In this document: one piece after another, positions 36,751 to 51,072 of the stretch
Layout: every line of letters begins with the position of its first letter
Numbering within the stretch: the first letter of the stretch is position 1
DNA from: Carya illinoinensis
Taxonomy: Eukaryota > Streptophyta > Magnoliopsida > Fagales > Juglandaceae
Assembly (NCBI RefSeq): GCF_018687715.1
Contig: NC_056755.1
Span: forward strand, 25,746,501-25,810,500
Reading direction: 5' to 3'
Length of the DNA stretch: 64,000 bases
The notes under the pieces: model-generated
Database searches by the model: none
What the model was told of the DNA's origin: nothing
The model's input: only the letters and a program-made list of their open reading frames with translations
Translations under genes and position numbers: made by a program

Positions 36751-38182
36751 AACGCCTGAAACGAACCAGGAGTGTTAATGAGGGATGGATGTGATGTGAG
36801 ATTGCCCTTGAGAAAATGGTTTAAGAGGCTTTGGGCTGATTAGTTCCAATGCACATGCAGGTGCACCTACGTGGGATTGTATTCCATCTATTGAAATGTG
36901 TTGGATCAATTCTAATCCACTGATTCACTCTATGAATGATGAAAAACAACAATAAAAGTCATAAGGTCCGTATAAAAAAGGCGAGAATGAATTAATAAGA
37001 AAATTAAGCTCAAAACATCGTTTAGAGACGACTAATCACCTGTCAGTTTGTTAATGCCGTCAACTTAAAGTTAAAACCTTCACAATGGCAGGTTGTGGTC
37101 ATGAAGGACATGTGGCACTTCTTGGGCTCGATGGAAACCGATGGTGGGGCTTATGTGGGCTGCGATTGGAAGAACGAAAGAAAAGGCGGGTTTGTTCGGG
37201 GCCAATCCGTCCATTTCTAGTAATGAGCTGGAAGCGTTAAGGTGGGAGGCATTTCATGAGATTTCACTTGAGAAAATAACATAAAAGGCATGGGTTAGGG
37301 GCTGATTAGTTGCAATGCACATGGATGTGCACCAAGGCGGCGATTGGCGGGGACTTGGGTGTTGGAATGACATTCCTTCAACGGAAATGTCGTGGATCAA
37401 TTCCAATCCACTAACTCACTCTTAGATTGATAAAGAGCAAGAATAGAAGTCGTAAGGTCCACATATATAAGCTAGGAAAGAATTAAAAAGGAAATTAACC
37501 TGAAAACACGGTTTAGAAATGACTATTGACTTGTGAGTTGATTAATGCCCTCAACTCAAGTTAGAAGCTCAACCATGGTGAGATGAGAACATGTGGGGCG
37601 TGTGGCACTTCTTTGGCTTGAGGGAAACCGTTTGTATGCTGAATGGGGGCTACAATTGGAACAGTGATAGAAAAGATAGGTTTATTCGAGTCAATTCGTT
37701 CAGTGCTAGAAATGAGCTGTAAGGCTTTAATCATGGACGCATTTGATGAGATTTCCCTTGAGAAAATGGTGTAAAAGGCGTTGGCTTTGGGCCGATTAGT
37801 TGCAATGCACATGGAGGTGCGCGCAGGTGGCGATTGGCTGTGACTTGTCTGTTCCATTGACATTCCTTTTGTCGAAATGTGCTGGATCAAGTGTATTCTT
37901 CAAATTCACTCTATGAAGGATGAACCACAACAATTAAATTTGTAAGGCTCATCTAGAAAAGGTGAGACAGAATTAAAAGGTCAATTATGTTCAAAACAAG
38001 GTTTTGTGATGACTAATCACTTGTGAGTTGATTAATGCCCTCAACTTTATTCAGAAACCTAACAATGGTGGAATGAGAACTTTAGGGCCGTGTGGCACAT
38101 CCTAGGCTCGAGGAAAACCAATGGTTTGGCGTATGTGCGCAAGAATTCATGAAAAGACGGTTTTCTTCGAGCCAATTCGTCC
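36751..38182. repeat. HOR unit 26
   Basis: Regular trimer with gaagcgtt near 37231, aataacat near 37274, ggaacag and ccacaacaat near 37924. Private change: gtaaaaggcg near 37771. Confidence 0.97.
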
Positions 38183-39616
38183 AACGCCTGAAACGAACCA
38201 GGAGTGTTAATGAGGGATGGATGTGATGTGAGATTGCCCTTGAGAAAATGGTTTAAGAGGCTTTGGGCTGATTAGTTCCAATGCACATGCAGGTGCACCT
38301 ACGTGGGACTGTATTCCATCTATTGAAATGTGTTGGATCAATTCTAATCCACTAATTCACTCTATGAATGATGAAAAACAACAATAAAAGTCATAATGTC
38401 CGTATAAAAAAGGCGAGAATGAATTAATAAGAAAATTAAGCTCAAAACATCGTTTAGAGACGACTAATCACCTGTCAGTTTGTTAATGCCGTCAACTTAA
38501 AGTTAAAACCTTCACAATGGCAGGTTGTGGTCATGAAGGACATGTGGCACTTCTTGGGCTCGATGGAAACCGATGGTGGGGCTTATGTGGGCTGCGATTG
38601 GAAGAACGAAAGAAAAGGCGGGTTTGTTCGGGGCCAATCCGTCCATTTCTAGTAATGAGCTGGAAGGGTTAAGGTGGGAGGCATTTCATGAGATTTCACT
38701 TGAGAAAATAATATAAAAGGCATGGGTTAGGGGCTGATTAGTTGCAATGCACATGGATGTGCACCAAGGCGGCGATTGGCGGGGACTTGGGTGTTGGAAT
38801 GACATTCCTTCAACGGAAATGTCGTGGATCAATTCCAATCCACTAACTCACTCTTAGATTGATAAAGAGCAAGAATAGAAGTCGTAAGGTCCACATATAT
38901 AAGCTAGGAAAGAATTAAAAAGGAAATTAACCTGAAAACACGGTTTAGAAATGACTATTGACTTGTGAGTTGATTAATGCCCTCAACTCAAGTTAGAAGC
39001 TCAACCATGGTGAGATGAGAACATGTGGGGCGTGTGGCACTTCTTTGGCTTGAGGGAAACCGTTTGTATGCTGAATGGGGGCTACAATTGGAGCAGTGAT
39101 AGAAAAGATAGGTTTATTCGAGTCAATTCGTTCAGTGCTAGAAATGAGCTGTAAGGCTTTAATCATGGACGCATTTGATGAGATTTCCCTTGAGAAAATG
39201 GTGTAAAGGGCGTTGGCTTTGGGCCGATTAGTTGCAATGCACATGGAGGTGCGCGCAGGTGGCGATTGGCTGTGACTTGTCTGTTCCATTGACATTCCTT
39301 TTGTCGAAATGTGCTGGATCAAGTGTATTCTTCAAATTCACTCTATGAAGGATGAACAACAACAATTAAATTTGTAAGGCTCATCTAGAAAAGGTGAGAC
39401 AGAATTAAAAGGTCAATTATGTGTTCAAAACAAGGTTTTGTGATGACTAATCACTTGTGAGTTGATTAATGCCCTCAACTTTATTCAGAAACCTAACAAT
39501 GGTGGAATGAGAACTTTAGGGCCGTGTGGCACATCCTAGGCTCGAGGAAAACCAATGGTTTGGCGTATGCGCGCAAGAATTCATGAAAAGACGGTTTTCT
39601 TCGAGCCAATTCGTCC
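38183..39616. repeat. HOR unit 27
   Basis: 1434 bp because of an extra gt at 39421-39424. Carries gggactg, ctaattc with tctatga, cataatg near 38391, ggagcag and gtatgcgcgc near 39565. Confidence 0.97.
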
Positions 39617-41048
39617 AACGCCTGAAACGAACCAGGAGTGTTAATGAGGGATGGATGTGATGTGAGATTGCCCTTGAGAAAATGGTTTAAGAGGCTTTGG
39701 GCTGATTAGTTCCAATGCACATGTAGGTGCACCTACGTGGGACTGTATTCCATCTATTGAAATGTGTTGGATCAATTCTAATCCACTAATTCACTCTATG
39801 AATGATGAAAAACAACAATAAAAGTCATATGGTCCGTATAAAAAAGGCGAGAATGAATTAATAAGAAAATTAAGCTCAAAACATCGTTTAGAGACGACTA
39901 ATCACCTGTCAGTTTGTTAATGCCGTCAACTTAAAGTTAAAACCTTCACAATGGCAGGTTGTGGTCATGAAGGACATGTGGCACTTCTTGGGCTCGATGG
40001 AAACCGATGGTGGGGCTTATGTGGGCTGCGATTGGAAGAACGAAAGAAAAGGCGGGTTTGTTCGGGGCCAATCCGTCCATTTCTAGTAATGAGCTGGAAG
40101 GGTTAAGGTGGGAGGCATTTCATGAGATTTCACTTGAGAAAATAATATAAAAGGCATGGGTTAGGGGCTGATTAGTTGCAATGCACATGGATGTGCACCA
40201 AGGCGGCGATTGGCGGGGACTTGGGTGTTGGAATGACATTCCTTCAACGGAAATGTCGTGGATCAATTCCAATCCACTAACTCACTCTTAGATTGATAAA
40301 GAGCAAGAATAGAAGTCGTAAGGTCCACATATATAAGCTAGGAAAGAATTAAAAAGGAAATTAACCTGAAAACACGGTTTAGAAATGACTATTGACTTGT
40401 GAGTTGATTAATGCCCTCAACTCAAGTTAGAAGCTCAACCATGGTGAGATGAGAACATGTGGGGCGTGTGGCACTTCTTTGGCTTGAGGGAAACCGTTTG
40501 TATGCTGAATGGGGGCTACAATTGGAGCAGTGATAGAAAAGATAGGTTTATTCGAGTCAATTCGTTCAGTGCTAGAAATGAGCTGTAAGGCTTCAATCAT
40601 GGACGCATTTGATGAGATTTCCCTTGAGAAAATGGTGTAAAGGGCGTTGGCTTTGGGCCGATTAGTTGCAATGCACATGGAGGTGCGCGCAGGTGGCGAT
40701 TGGCTGTGACTTGTCTGTTCCATTGACATTCCTTTTGTCGAAATGTGCTGGATCAAGTGTATTCTTCAAATTCACTCTATGAAGGATGAACAACAACAAT
40801 TAAATTTGTAAGGCTCATCTAGAAAAGGTGAGACAGAATTAAAAGGTCAATTATGTTCAAAACAAGGTTTTGTGATGACTAATCACTTGTGAGTTGATTA
40901 ATGCCCTCAACTTTATTCAGAAACCTAACAATGGTGGAATGAGAACTTTAGGGCCGTGTGGCACATCCTAGGCTCGAGGAAAACCAATGGTTTGGCGTAT
41001 GTGCGCAAGAATTCATGAAAAGACGGTTTTCTTCGAGCCAATTTGTCC
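39617..41048. repeat. HOR unit 28
   Basis: Regular trimer with gggactg and ctaattc. Private changes: catgtagg near 39720, catatgg near 39826, cttcaatc near 40592 (K to E in the open frame) and atttgtcc at its end (near 41041). Confidence 0.97.
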
Positions 41049-42480
41049 AACGCCTGAAACGAACCAGGAGTGTTAATGAAGGATGGATGTGATGTGAGAT
41101 TGCCCTTGAGAAAATGGTTTAAGAGGCTTTGGGCTGATTAGTTCCAATGCACATGCAGGTGCACCTACGTGGGATTGTATTCCATCTATTGAAATGTGTT
41201 GGATCAATTCTAATCCACTGATTCACTCTATGAATGATGAAAAACAACAATAAAAGTCATAAGGTCCGTATAAAAAAGGCGAGAATGAATTAATAAGAAA
41301 ATTAAGCTCAAAACATCGTTTAGAGACGACTAATCACCTGTCAGTTTGTTAATGCCGTCAACTTAAAGTTAAAACCTTCACAATGGCAGGTTGTGGTCAT
41401 GAAGGACATGTGGCACTTCTTGGGCTCGATGGAAACCGATGGTGGGGCTTATGTGGGCTGCGATTGGAAGAACGAAAGAAAAGGCGGGTTTGTTCGGGGC
41501 CAATCCGTCCATTTCTAGTAATGAGCTGGAAGGGTTAAGGTGGGATGCATTTCATGAGATTTCACTTGAGAAAATAACATAAAAGGCATGGGTTAGGGGC
41601 TGATTAGTTGCAATGCACATGGATGTGCACCAAGGCGGCGATTGGCGGGGACTTGGGTGTTGGAATGACATTCCTTCAACGGAAATGTCGTGGATCAATT
41701 CCAATCCACTAACTCACTCTTAGATTGATAAAGAGCAAGAATAGAAGTCGTAAGGTCCACATATATAAGCTAGGAAAGAATTAAAAAGGAAATTAACCTG
41801 AAAACACGGTTTAGAAATGACTATTGACTTGTGAGTTGATTAATGCCCTCAACTCAAGTTAGAAGCTCAACCATGGTGAGATGAGAACATGTGGGGCGTG
41901 TGGCACTTCTTTGGCTTGAGGGAAACCGTTTGTATGCTGAATGGGGGCTACAATTGGAACAGTGATAGAAAAGATAGGTTTATTCGAGTCAATTCGTTCA
42001 GTGCTAGAAATGAGCTGTAAGGCTTTAATCATGGACGCATTTGATGAGATTTCCCTTGAGAAAATGGTGTAAAGGGCGTTGGCTTTGGGCCGATTAGTTG
42101 CAATGCACATGGATGTGCGCGCAGGTGGCGATTGGCTGTGACTTGTCTGTTCCATTGACATTCCTTTTGTCGAAATGTGCTGGATCAAGTGTATTCTTCA
42201 AATTCACTCTATGAAGGATGAACCACAACAATTAAATTTGTAAGGCTCATCTAGAAAAGGTGAGACAGAATTAAAAGGTCAATTATGTTCAAAACAAGGT
42301 TTTGTGATGACTAATCACTTGTGAGTTGATTAATGCCCTCAACTTTATTCAGAAACCTAACAATGGTGGAATGAGAACTTTAGGGCCGTGTGGCACATCC
42401 TAGGCTCGAGGAAAACCAATGGTTTGGCGTATGTGCGCAAGAATTCATGAAAAGACGGTTTTCTTCGAGCCAATTCGTCC
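41049..42480. repeat. HOR unit 29
   Basis: Regular trimer with aataacat, ggaacag, gatgtgcg near 42112 and ccacaacaat near 42222. Private changes: aatgaagg near 41076 and gggatgca near 41543. Its right half opens the first copy of the 5728-bp block. Confidence 0.97.
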
Positions 42481-43912
42481 AACGCCTGAAACGAACCAGG
42501 AGTGTTAATGAGGGATGGATGTGATGTGAGATTGCCCTTGAGAAAATGGTTTAAGAGGCTTTGGGCTGATTAGTTCCAATGCACATGCAGGTGCACCTAC
42601 GTGGGATTGTATTCCATCTATTGAAATGTGTTGGATCAATTCTAATCCACTGATTCACTCTATGAATGATGAAAAACAACAATAAAAGTCATAAGGTCCG
42701 TATAAAAAAGGCGAGAATGAATTAATAAGAAAATTAAGCTCAAAACATCGTTTAGAGACGACTAATCACCTGTCAGTTTGTTAATGCCGTCAACTTAAAG
42801 TTAAAACCTTCACAATGGCAGGTTGTGGTCATGAAGGACATGTGGCACTTCTTGGGCTCGATGGAAACCGATGGTGGGGCTTATGTGGGCTGCGATTGGA
42901 AGAACGAAAGAAAAGGCGGGTTTGTTCGGGGCCAATCTGTCCATTTCTAGTAATGAGCTGGAAGGGTTAAGGTGGGAGGCATTTCATGAGATTTCACTTG
43001 AGAAAATAATATAAAAGGCATGGGTTAGGGGCTGATTAGTTGCAATGCACATGGATGTGCACCAAGGCGGCGATTGGCGGGGACTTGGGTGTTGGAATGA
43101 CATTCCTTCAACGGAAATGTCGTGGATCAATTCCAATCCACTAACTCACTCTTAGATTGATAAAGAGCAAGAATAGAAGTCGTAAGGTCCACATATATAA
43201 GCTAGGAAAGAATTAAAAAGGAAATTAACCTGAAAACACGGTTTAGAAATGACTATTGACTTGTGAGTTGATTAATGCCCTCAACTCAAGTTAGAAGCTC
43301 AACCATGGTGAGATGAGAACATGTGGGGCGTGTGGCACTTCTTTGGCTTGAGGGAAACCGTTTGTATGCTGAATGGGGGCTACAATTGGAGCAGTGATAG
43401 AAAAGATAGGTTTATTCGAGTCAATTCGTTCAGTGCTAGAAATGAGCTGTAAGGCTTTAATCATGGACGCATTTGATGAGATTTCCCTTGAGAAAATGGT
43501 GTAAAGGGTGTTGGCTTTGGGCCGATTAGTTGCAATGCACATGGAGGTGCGCGCAGGTGGCGATTGGCTGTGACTTGTCTGTTCCATTGACATTCCTTTT
43601 GTCGAAATGTGCTGGATCAAGTGTATTCTTCAAATTCACTCTATGAAGGATGAACAACAACAATTAAATTTGTAAGGCTCATCTAGAAAAGGTGAGACAG
43701 AATTAAAAGGTCAATTATGTTCAAAACAAGGTTTTGTGATGACTAATCACTTGTGAGTTGATTAATGCCCTCAACTTTATTCAGAAACCTAACAATGGTG
43801 GAATGAGAACTTTAGGGCCGTGTGGCACATCCTAGGCTCGAGGAAAACCAATGGTTTGGCGTATGCGCGCAAGAATTCATGAAAAGACGGTTTTCTTCGA
43901 GCCAATTCGTCC
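42481..43912. repeat. HOR unit 30
   Basis: Regular trimer with aatctgtcc near 42934, gggtgttgg near 43506 (A to T in the open frame) and gtatgcgcgc near 43861. All three recur exactly 5728 bp later in unit 34. Confidence 0.97.
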
Positions 43913-45344
43913 AACGCCTGAAACGAACCAGGAGTGTTAATGAGGGATGGATGTGATGTGAGATTGCCCTTGAGAAAATGGTTTAAGAGGCTTTGGGCTG
44001 ATTAGTTCCAATGCACATGCAGGTGCACCTACGTGGGACTGTATTCCATCTATTGAAATGTGTTGGATCAATTCTAATCCACTGATTCACTCTATGAATG
44101 ATGAAAAACAACAATAAAAGTCATAATGTCCGTATAAAAAAGGCGAGAATGAATTAATAAGAAAATTAAGCTCAAAACATCGTTTAGAGACGACTAATCA
44201 CCTGTCAGTTTGTTAATGCCGTCAACTTAAAGTTAAAACCTTCACAATGGCAGGTTGTGGTCATGAAGGACATGTGGCACTTCTTGGGCTCGATGGAAAC
44301 CGATGGTGGGGCTTATGTGGGCTGCGATTGGAAGAACGAAAGAAAAGGCGGGTTTGTTCGGGGCCAATCCGTCCATTTCTAGTAATGAGCTGGAAGGGTT
44401 AAGGTGGGAGGCATTTCATGAGATTTCACTTGAGAAAATAATATAAAAGGCATGGGTTAGGGGCTGATTAGTTGCAATGCACATGGATGTGCACCAATGC
44501 GGCGATTGGCGGGGACTTGGGTGTTGGAATGACATTCCTTCAACGGAAATGTCGTGGATCAATTCCAATCCACTAACTCACTCTTAGATTGATAAAGAGC
44601 AAGAATAGAAGTCGTAAGGTCCACATATATAAGCTAGGAAAGAATTAAAAAGGAAATTAACCTGAAAACACGGTTTAGAAATGACTATTGACTTGTGAGT
44701 TGATTAATGCCCTCAACTCAAGTTAGAAGCTCAACCATGGTGAGATGAGAACATGTGGGGCGTGTGGCACTTCTTTGGCTTGAGGGAAACCGTTTGTATG
44801 CTGAATGGGGGCTACAATTGGAGCAGTGATAGAAAAGATAGGTTTATTCGAGTCAATTCGTTCAGTGCTAGAAATGAGCTGTAAGGCTTTAATCATGGAC
44901 GCATTTGATGAGATTTCCCTTGAGAAAATGGTGTAAAGGGCGTTGGCTTTGGGCCGATTAGTTGCAATGCACATGGAGGTGCGCGCAGGTGGCGATTGGC
45001 TGTGACTTGTCTGTTCCATTGACATTCCTTTTGTCGAAATGTGCTGGATCAAGTGTATTCTTCAAATTCACTCTATGAAGGATGAACAACAACAATTAAA
45101 TTTGTAAGGCTCATCTAGAAAAGGTGAGACAGAATTAAAAGGTCAATTATGTTCAAAACAAGGTTTTGTGATGACTAATCACTTGTGAGTTGATTAATGC
45201 CCTCAACTTTATTCAGAAACCTAACAATGGTGGAATGAGAACTTTAGGGCCGTGTGGCACATCCTAGGCTCGAGGAAAACCAATGGTTTGGCGTATGTGC
45301 GCAAGAATTCATGAAAAGACGGTTTTCTTCGAGCCAATTCGTCC
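43913..45344. repeat. HOR unit 31
   Basis: Regular trimer with gggactg, cataatg near 44122 and accaatgcgg near 44493. Recurs as unit 35. Confidence 0.97.
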
Positions 45345-46776
45345 AACGCCTGAAACGAACCAGGAGTGTTAATGAGGGATGGATGTGATGTGAGATTGCC
45401 CTTGAGAAAATGGTTTAAGAGGCTTTGGGCTGATTAGTTCCAATGCACATGCAGGTGCACCTACGTGGGATTGTATTCCATCTATTGAAATGTGTTGGAT
45501 CAATTCTAATCCACTGATTCACTCTATGAATGATGAAAAACAACAATAAAAGTCATAAGGTCCGTATAAAAAAGGCGAGAATGAATTAATAAGAAAATTA
45601 AGCTCAAAACATCGTTTAGAGACGACTAATCACCTGTCAGTTTGTTAATGCCGTCAACTTAAAGTTAAAACCTTCACAATGGCAGGTTGTGGTCATGAAG
45701 GACATGTGGCACTTCTTGGGCTCGATGGAAACCGATGGTGGGGCTTATGTGGGCTGCGATTGGAAGAACGAAAGAAAAGGCGGGTTTGTTCGGGGCCAAT
45801 CCGTCCATTTCTAGTAATGAGCTGGAAGGGTTAAGGTGGGAGGCATTTCATGAGATTTCACTTGAGAAAATAACATAAAAGGCATGGGTTAGGGGCTGAT
45901 TAGTTGCAATGCACATGGATGTGCACCAAGGCGGCGATTGGCGGGGACTTGGGTGTTGGAATGACATTCCTTCAACGGAAATGTCGTGGATCAATTCCAA
46001 TCCACTAACTCACTCTTAGATTGATAAAGAGCAAGAATAGAAGTCGTAAGGTCCACATATATAAGCTAGGAAAGAATTAAAAAGGAAATTAACCTGAAAA
46101 CACGGTTTAGAAATGACTATTGACTTGTGAGTTGATTAATGCCCTCAACTCAAGTTAGAAGCTCAACCATGGTGAGATGAGAACATGTGGGGCGTGTGGC
46201 ACTTCTTTGGCTTGAGGGAAACCGTTTGTATGCTGAATGGGGGCTACAATTGGAACAGTGATAGAAAAGATAGGTTTATTCGAGTCAATTCGTTTAGTGC
46301 TAGAAATGAGCTGTAAGGCTTTAATCATGGACGCATTTGATGAGATTTCCCTTGAGAAAATGGTGTAAAGGGCGTTGGCTTTGGGCCGATTAGTTGCAAT
46401 GCACATGGAGGTGCGCGCAGGTGGCGATTGGCTGTGACTTGTCTGTTCCATTGACATTCCTTTTGTCGAAATGTGCTGGATCAAGTGTATTCTTCAAATT
46501 CACTCTATGAAGGATGAACAACAACAATTAAATTTGTAAGGCTCATCTAGAAAAGGTGAGACAGAATTAAAAGGTCAATTATGTTCAAAACAAGGTTTTG
46601 TGATGACTAATCACTTGTGAGTTGATTAATGCCCTCAACTTTATTCAGAAACCTAACAATGGTGGAATGAGAACTTTAGGGCCGTGTGGCACATCCTAGG
46701 CTCGAGGAAAACCAATGGTTTGGCGTATGTGCGCAAGAATTCATGAAAAGACGGTTTTCTTCGAGCCAATTCGTCC
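45345..46776. repeat. HOR unit 32
   Basis: Regular trimer with aataacat, ggaacag and cgtttagtg near 46291 (E to K in the open frame). Recurs as unit 36. Confidence 0.97.
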
Positions 46777-48208
46777 AACGCCTGAAACGAACCAGGAGTG
46801 TTAATGAGGGATGGATGTGATGTGAGATTGCCCTTGAGAAAATGGTTTAAGAGGCTTTGGGCTGATTAGTTCCAATGCACATGCAGGTGCACCTACGTGG
46901 GATTGTATTCCATCTATTGAAATGTGTTGGATCAATTCTAATCCACTGATTCACTCTATGAATGATGAAAAACAACAATAAAAGTCATAAGGTCCGTATA
47001 AAAAAGGCGAGAATGAATTAATAAGAAAATTAAGCTCAAAACATCGTTTAGAGACGACTAATCACCTGTCAGTTTGTTAATGCCGTCAACTTAAAGTTAA
47101 AACCTTCACAATGGCAGGTTGTGGTCATGAAGGACATGTGGCACTTCTTGGGCTCGATGGAAACCGATGGTGGGGCTTATGTGGGCTGCGATTGGAAGAA
47201 CGAAAGAAAAGGCGGGTTTGTTCGGGGCCAATCCGTCCATTTCTAGTAATGAGCTGGAAGGGTTAAGGTGGGAGGCATTTCATGAGATTTCACTTGAGAA
47301 AATAACATAAAAGGCATGGGTTAGGGGATGATTAGTTGCAATGCACATGGATGTGCACCAAGGCGGCGATTGGCGGGGACTTGGGTGTTGGAATGACATT
47401 CCTTCAACGGAAATGTCGTGGATCAATTCCAATCCACTAACTCACTCTTAGATTGATAAAGAGCAAGAATAGAAGTCGTAAGGTCCACATATATAAGCTA
47501 GGAAAGAATTAAAAAGGAAATTAACCTGAAAACACGGTTTAGAAATGACTATTGACTTGTGAGTTGATTAATGCCCTCAACTCAAGTTAGAAGCTCAACC
47601 ATGGTGAGATGAGAACATGTGGGGCGTGTGGCACTTCTTTGGCTTGAGGGAAACCGTTTGTATGCTGAATGGGGGCTACAATTGGAACAGTGATAGAAAA
47701 GATAGGTTTATTCGAGTCAATTCGTTCAGTGCTAGAAATGAGCTGTAAGGCTTTAATCATGGACGCATTTGATGAGATTTCCCTTGAGAAAATGGTGTAA
47801 AGGGCGTTGGCTTTGGGCCGATTAGTTGCAATGCACATGGATGTGCGCGCAGGTGGCGATTGGCTGTGACTTGTCTGTTCCATTGACATTCCTTTTGTCG
47901 AAATGTGCTGGATCAAGTGTATTCTTCAAATTCACTCTATGAAGGATGAACCACAACAATTAAATTTGTAAGGCTCATCTAGAAAAGGTGAGACAGAATT
48001 AAAAGGTCAATTATGTTCAAAACAAGGTTTTGTGATGACTAATCACTTGTGAGTTGATTAATGCCCTCAACTTTATTCAGAAACCTAACAATGGTGGAAT
48101 GAGAACTTTAGGGCCGTGTGGCACATCCTAGGCTCGAGGAAAACCAATGGTTTGGCGTATGTGCGCAAGAATTCATGAAAAGACGGTTTTCTTCGAGCCA
48201 ATTCGTCC
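46777..48208. repeat. HOR unit 33
   Basis: Regular trimer with aataacat, ggggatg near 47324, ggaacag, gatgtgcg near 47840 and ccacaacaat near 47950. The junction of the two 5728-bp copies lies inside it, between 47328 and 47818. Confidence 0.97.
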
Positions 48209-49640
48209 AACGCCTGAAACGAACCAGGAGTGTTAATGAGGGATGGATGTGATGTGAGATTGCCCTTGAGAAAATGGTTTAAGAGGCTTTGGGCTGATTA
48301 GTTCCAATGCACATGCAGGTGCACCTACGTGGGATTGTATTCCATCTATTGAAATGTGTTGGATCAATTCTAATCCACTGATTCACTCTATGAATGATGA
48401 AAAACAACAATAAAAGTCATAAGGTCCGTATAAAAAAGGCGAGAATGAATTAATAAGAAAATTAAGCTCAAAACATCGTTTAGAGACGACTAATCACCTG
48501 TCAGTTTGTTAATGCCGTCAACTTAAAGTTAAAACCTTCACAATGGCAGGTTGTGGTCATGAAGGACATGTGGCACTTCTTGGGCTCGATGGAAACCGAT
48601 GGTGGGGCTTATGTGGGCTGCGATTGGAAGAACGAAAGAAAAGGCGGGTTTGTTCGGGGCCAATCTGTCCATTTCTAGTAATGAGCTGGAAGGGTTAAGG
48701 TGGGAGGCATTTCATGAGATTTCACTTGAGAAAATAATATAAAAGGCATGGGTTAGGGGCTGATTAGTTGCAATGCACATGGATGTGCACCAAGGCGGCG
48801 ATTGGCGGGGACTTGGGTGTTGGAATGACATTCCTTCAACGGAAATGTCGTGGATCAATTCCAATCCACTAACTCACTCTTAGATTGATAAAGAGCAAGA
48901 ATAGAAGTCGTAAGGTCCACATATATAAGCTAGGAAAGAATTAAAAAGGAAATTAACCTGAAAACACGGTTTAGAAATGACTATTGACTTGTGAGTTGAT
49001 TAATGCCCTCAACTCAAGTTAGAAGCTCAACCATGGTGAGATGAGAACATGTGGGGCGTGTGGCACTTCTTTGGCTTGAGGGAAACCGTTTGTATGCTGA
49101 ATGGGGGCTACAATTGGAGCAGTGATAGAAAAGATAGGTTTATTCGAGTCAATTCGTTCAGTGCTAGAAATGAGCTGTAAGGCTTTAATCATGGACGCAT
49201 TTGATGAGATTTCCCTTGAGAAAATGGTGTAAAGGGTGTTGGCTTTGGGCCGATTAGTTGCAATGCACATGGAGGTGCGCGCAGGTGGCGATTGGCTGTG
49301 ACTTGTCTGTTCCATTGACATTCCTTTTGTCGAAATGTGCTGGATCAAGTGTATTCTTCAAATTCACTCTATGAAGGATGAACAACAACAATTAAATTTG
49401 TAAGGCTCATCTAGAAAAGGTGAGACAGAATTAAAAGGTCAATTATGTTCAAAACAAGGTTTTGTGATGACTAATCACTTGTGAGTTGATTAATGCCCTC
49501 AACTTTATTCAGAAACCTAACAATGGTGGAATGAGAACTTTAGGGCCGTGTGGCACATCCTAGGCTCGAGGAAAACCAATGGTTTGGCGTATGCGCGCAA
49601 GAATTCATGAAAAGACGGTTTTCTTCGAGCCAATTCGTCC
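48209..49640. repeat. HOR unit 34
   Basis: Copy of unit 30, with the same aatctgtcc, gggtgttgg and gtatgcgcgc markers and no difference seen. Confidence 0.97.
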
Positions 49641-51072
49641 AACGCCTGAAACGAACCAGGAGTGTTAATGAGGGATGGATGTGATGTGAGATTGCCCTTG
49701 AGAAAATGGTTTAAGAGGCTTTGGGCTGATTAGTTCCAATGCACATGCAGGTGCACCTACGTGGGACTGTATTCCATCTATTGAAATGTGTTGGATCAAT
49801 TCTAATCCACTGATTCACTCTATGAATGATGAAAAACAACAATAAAAGTCATAATGTCCGTATAAAAAAGGCGAGAATGAATTAATAAGAAAATTAAGCT
49901 CAAAACATCGTTTAGAGACGACTAATCACCTGTCAGTTTGTTAATGCCGTCAACTTAAAGTTAAAACCTTCACAATGGCAGGTTGTGGTCATGAAGGACA
50001 TGTGGCACTTCTTGGGCTCGATGGAAACCGATGGTGGGGCTTATGTGGGCTGCGATTGGAAGAACGAAAGAAAAGGCGGGTTTGTTCGGGGCCAATCCGT
50101 CCATTTCTAGTAATGAGCTGGAAGGGTTAAGGTGGGAGGCATTTCATGAGATTTCACTTGAGAAAATAATATAAAAGGCATGGGTTAGGGGCTGATTAGT
50201 TGCAATGCACATGGATGTGCACCAATGCGGCGATTGGCGGGGACTTGGGTGTTGGAATGACATTCCTTCAACGGAAATGTCGTGGATCAATTCCAATCCA
50301 CTAACTCACTCTTAGATTGATAAAGAGCAAGAATAGAAGTCGTAAGGTCCACATATATAAGCTAGGAAAGAATTAAAAAGGAAATTAACCTGAAAACACG
50401 GTTTAGAAATGACTATTGACTTGTGAGTTGATTAATGCCCTCAACTCAAGTTAGAAGCTCAACCATGGTGAGATGAGAACATGTGGGGCGTGTGGCACTT
50501 CTTTGGCTTGAGGGAAACCGTTTGTATGCTGAATGGGGGCTACAATTGGAGCAGTGATAGAAAAGATAGGTTTATTCGAGTCAATTCGTTCAGTGCTAGA
50601 AATGAGCTGTAAGGCTTTAATCATGGACGCATTTGATGAGATTTCCCTTGAGAAAATGGTGTAAAGGGCGTTGGCTTTGGGCCGATTAGTTGCAATGCAC
50701 ATGGAGGTGCGCGCAGGTGGCGATTGGCTGTGACTTGTCTGTTCCATTGACATTCCTTTTGTCGAAATGTGCTGGATCAAGTGTATTCTTCAAATTCACT
50801 CTATGAAGGATGAACAACAACAATTAAATTTGTAAGGCTCATCTAGAAAAGGTGAGACAGAATTAAAAGGTCAATTATGTTCAAAACAAGGTTTTGTGAT
50901 GACTAATCACTTGTGAGTTGATTAATGCCCTCAACTTTATTCAGAAACCTAACAATGGTGGAATGAGAACTTTAGGGCCGTGTGGCACATCCTAGGCTCG
51001 AGGAAAACCAATGGTTTGGCGTATGTGCGCAAGAATTCATGAAAAGACGGTTTTCTTCGAGCCAATTCGTCC
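49641..51072. repeat. HOR unit 35
   Basis: Copy of unit 31, with gggactg, cataatg and accaatgcgg and no difference seen. Confidence 0.97.

Larger units (their letters stand above)
41840..47567. repeat. Four-unit superblock, copy 1 (5728 bp)
   Basis: A 5728-bp segment (4 x 1432) that recurs immediately downstream. The start can only be bracketed between 41600 (c here, a at 47328) and 42090, because flanking units are nearly identical; the coordinates given are the approximate midpoint. Diagnostic variants inside: gatgtgcg, ccacaacaat, aatctgtcc, gggtgttgg, gtatgcgcgc, gggactg, cataatg, accaatgcgg, cgtttagtg, ggggatg. Confidence 0.85.
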
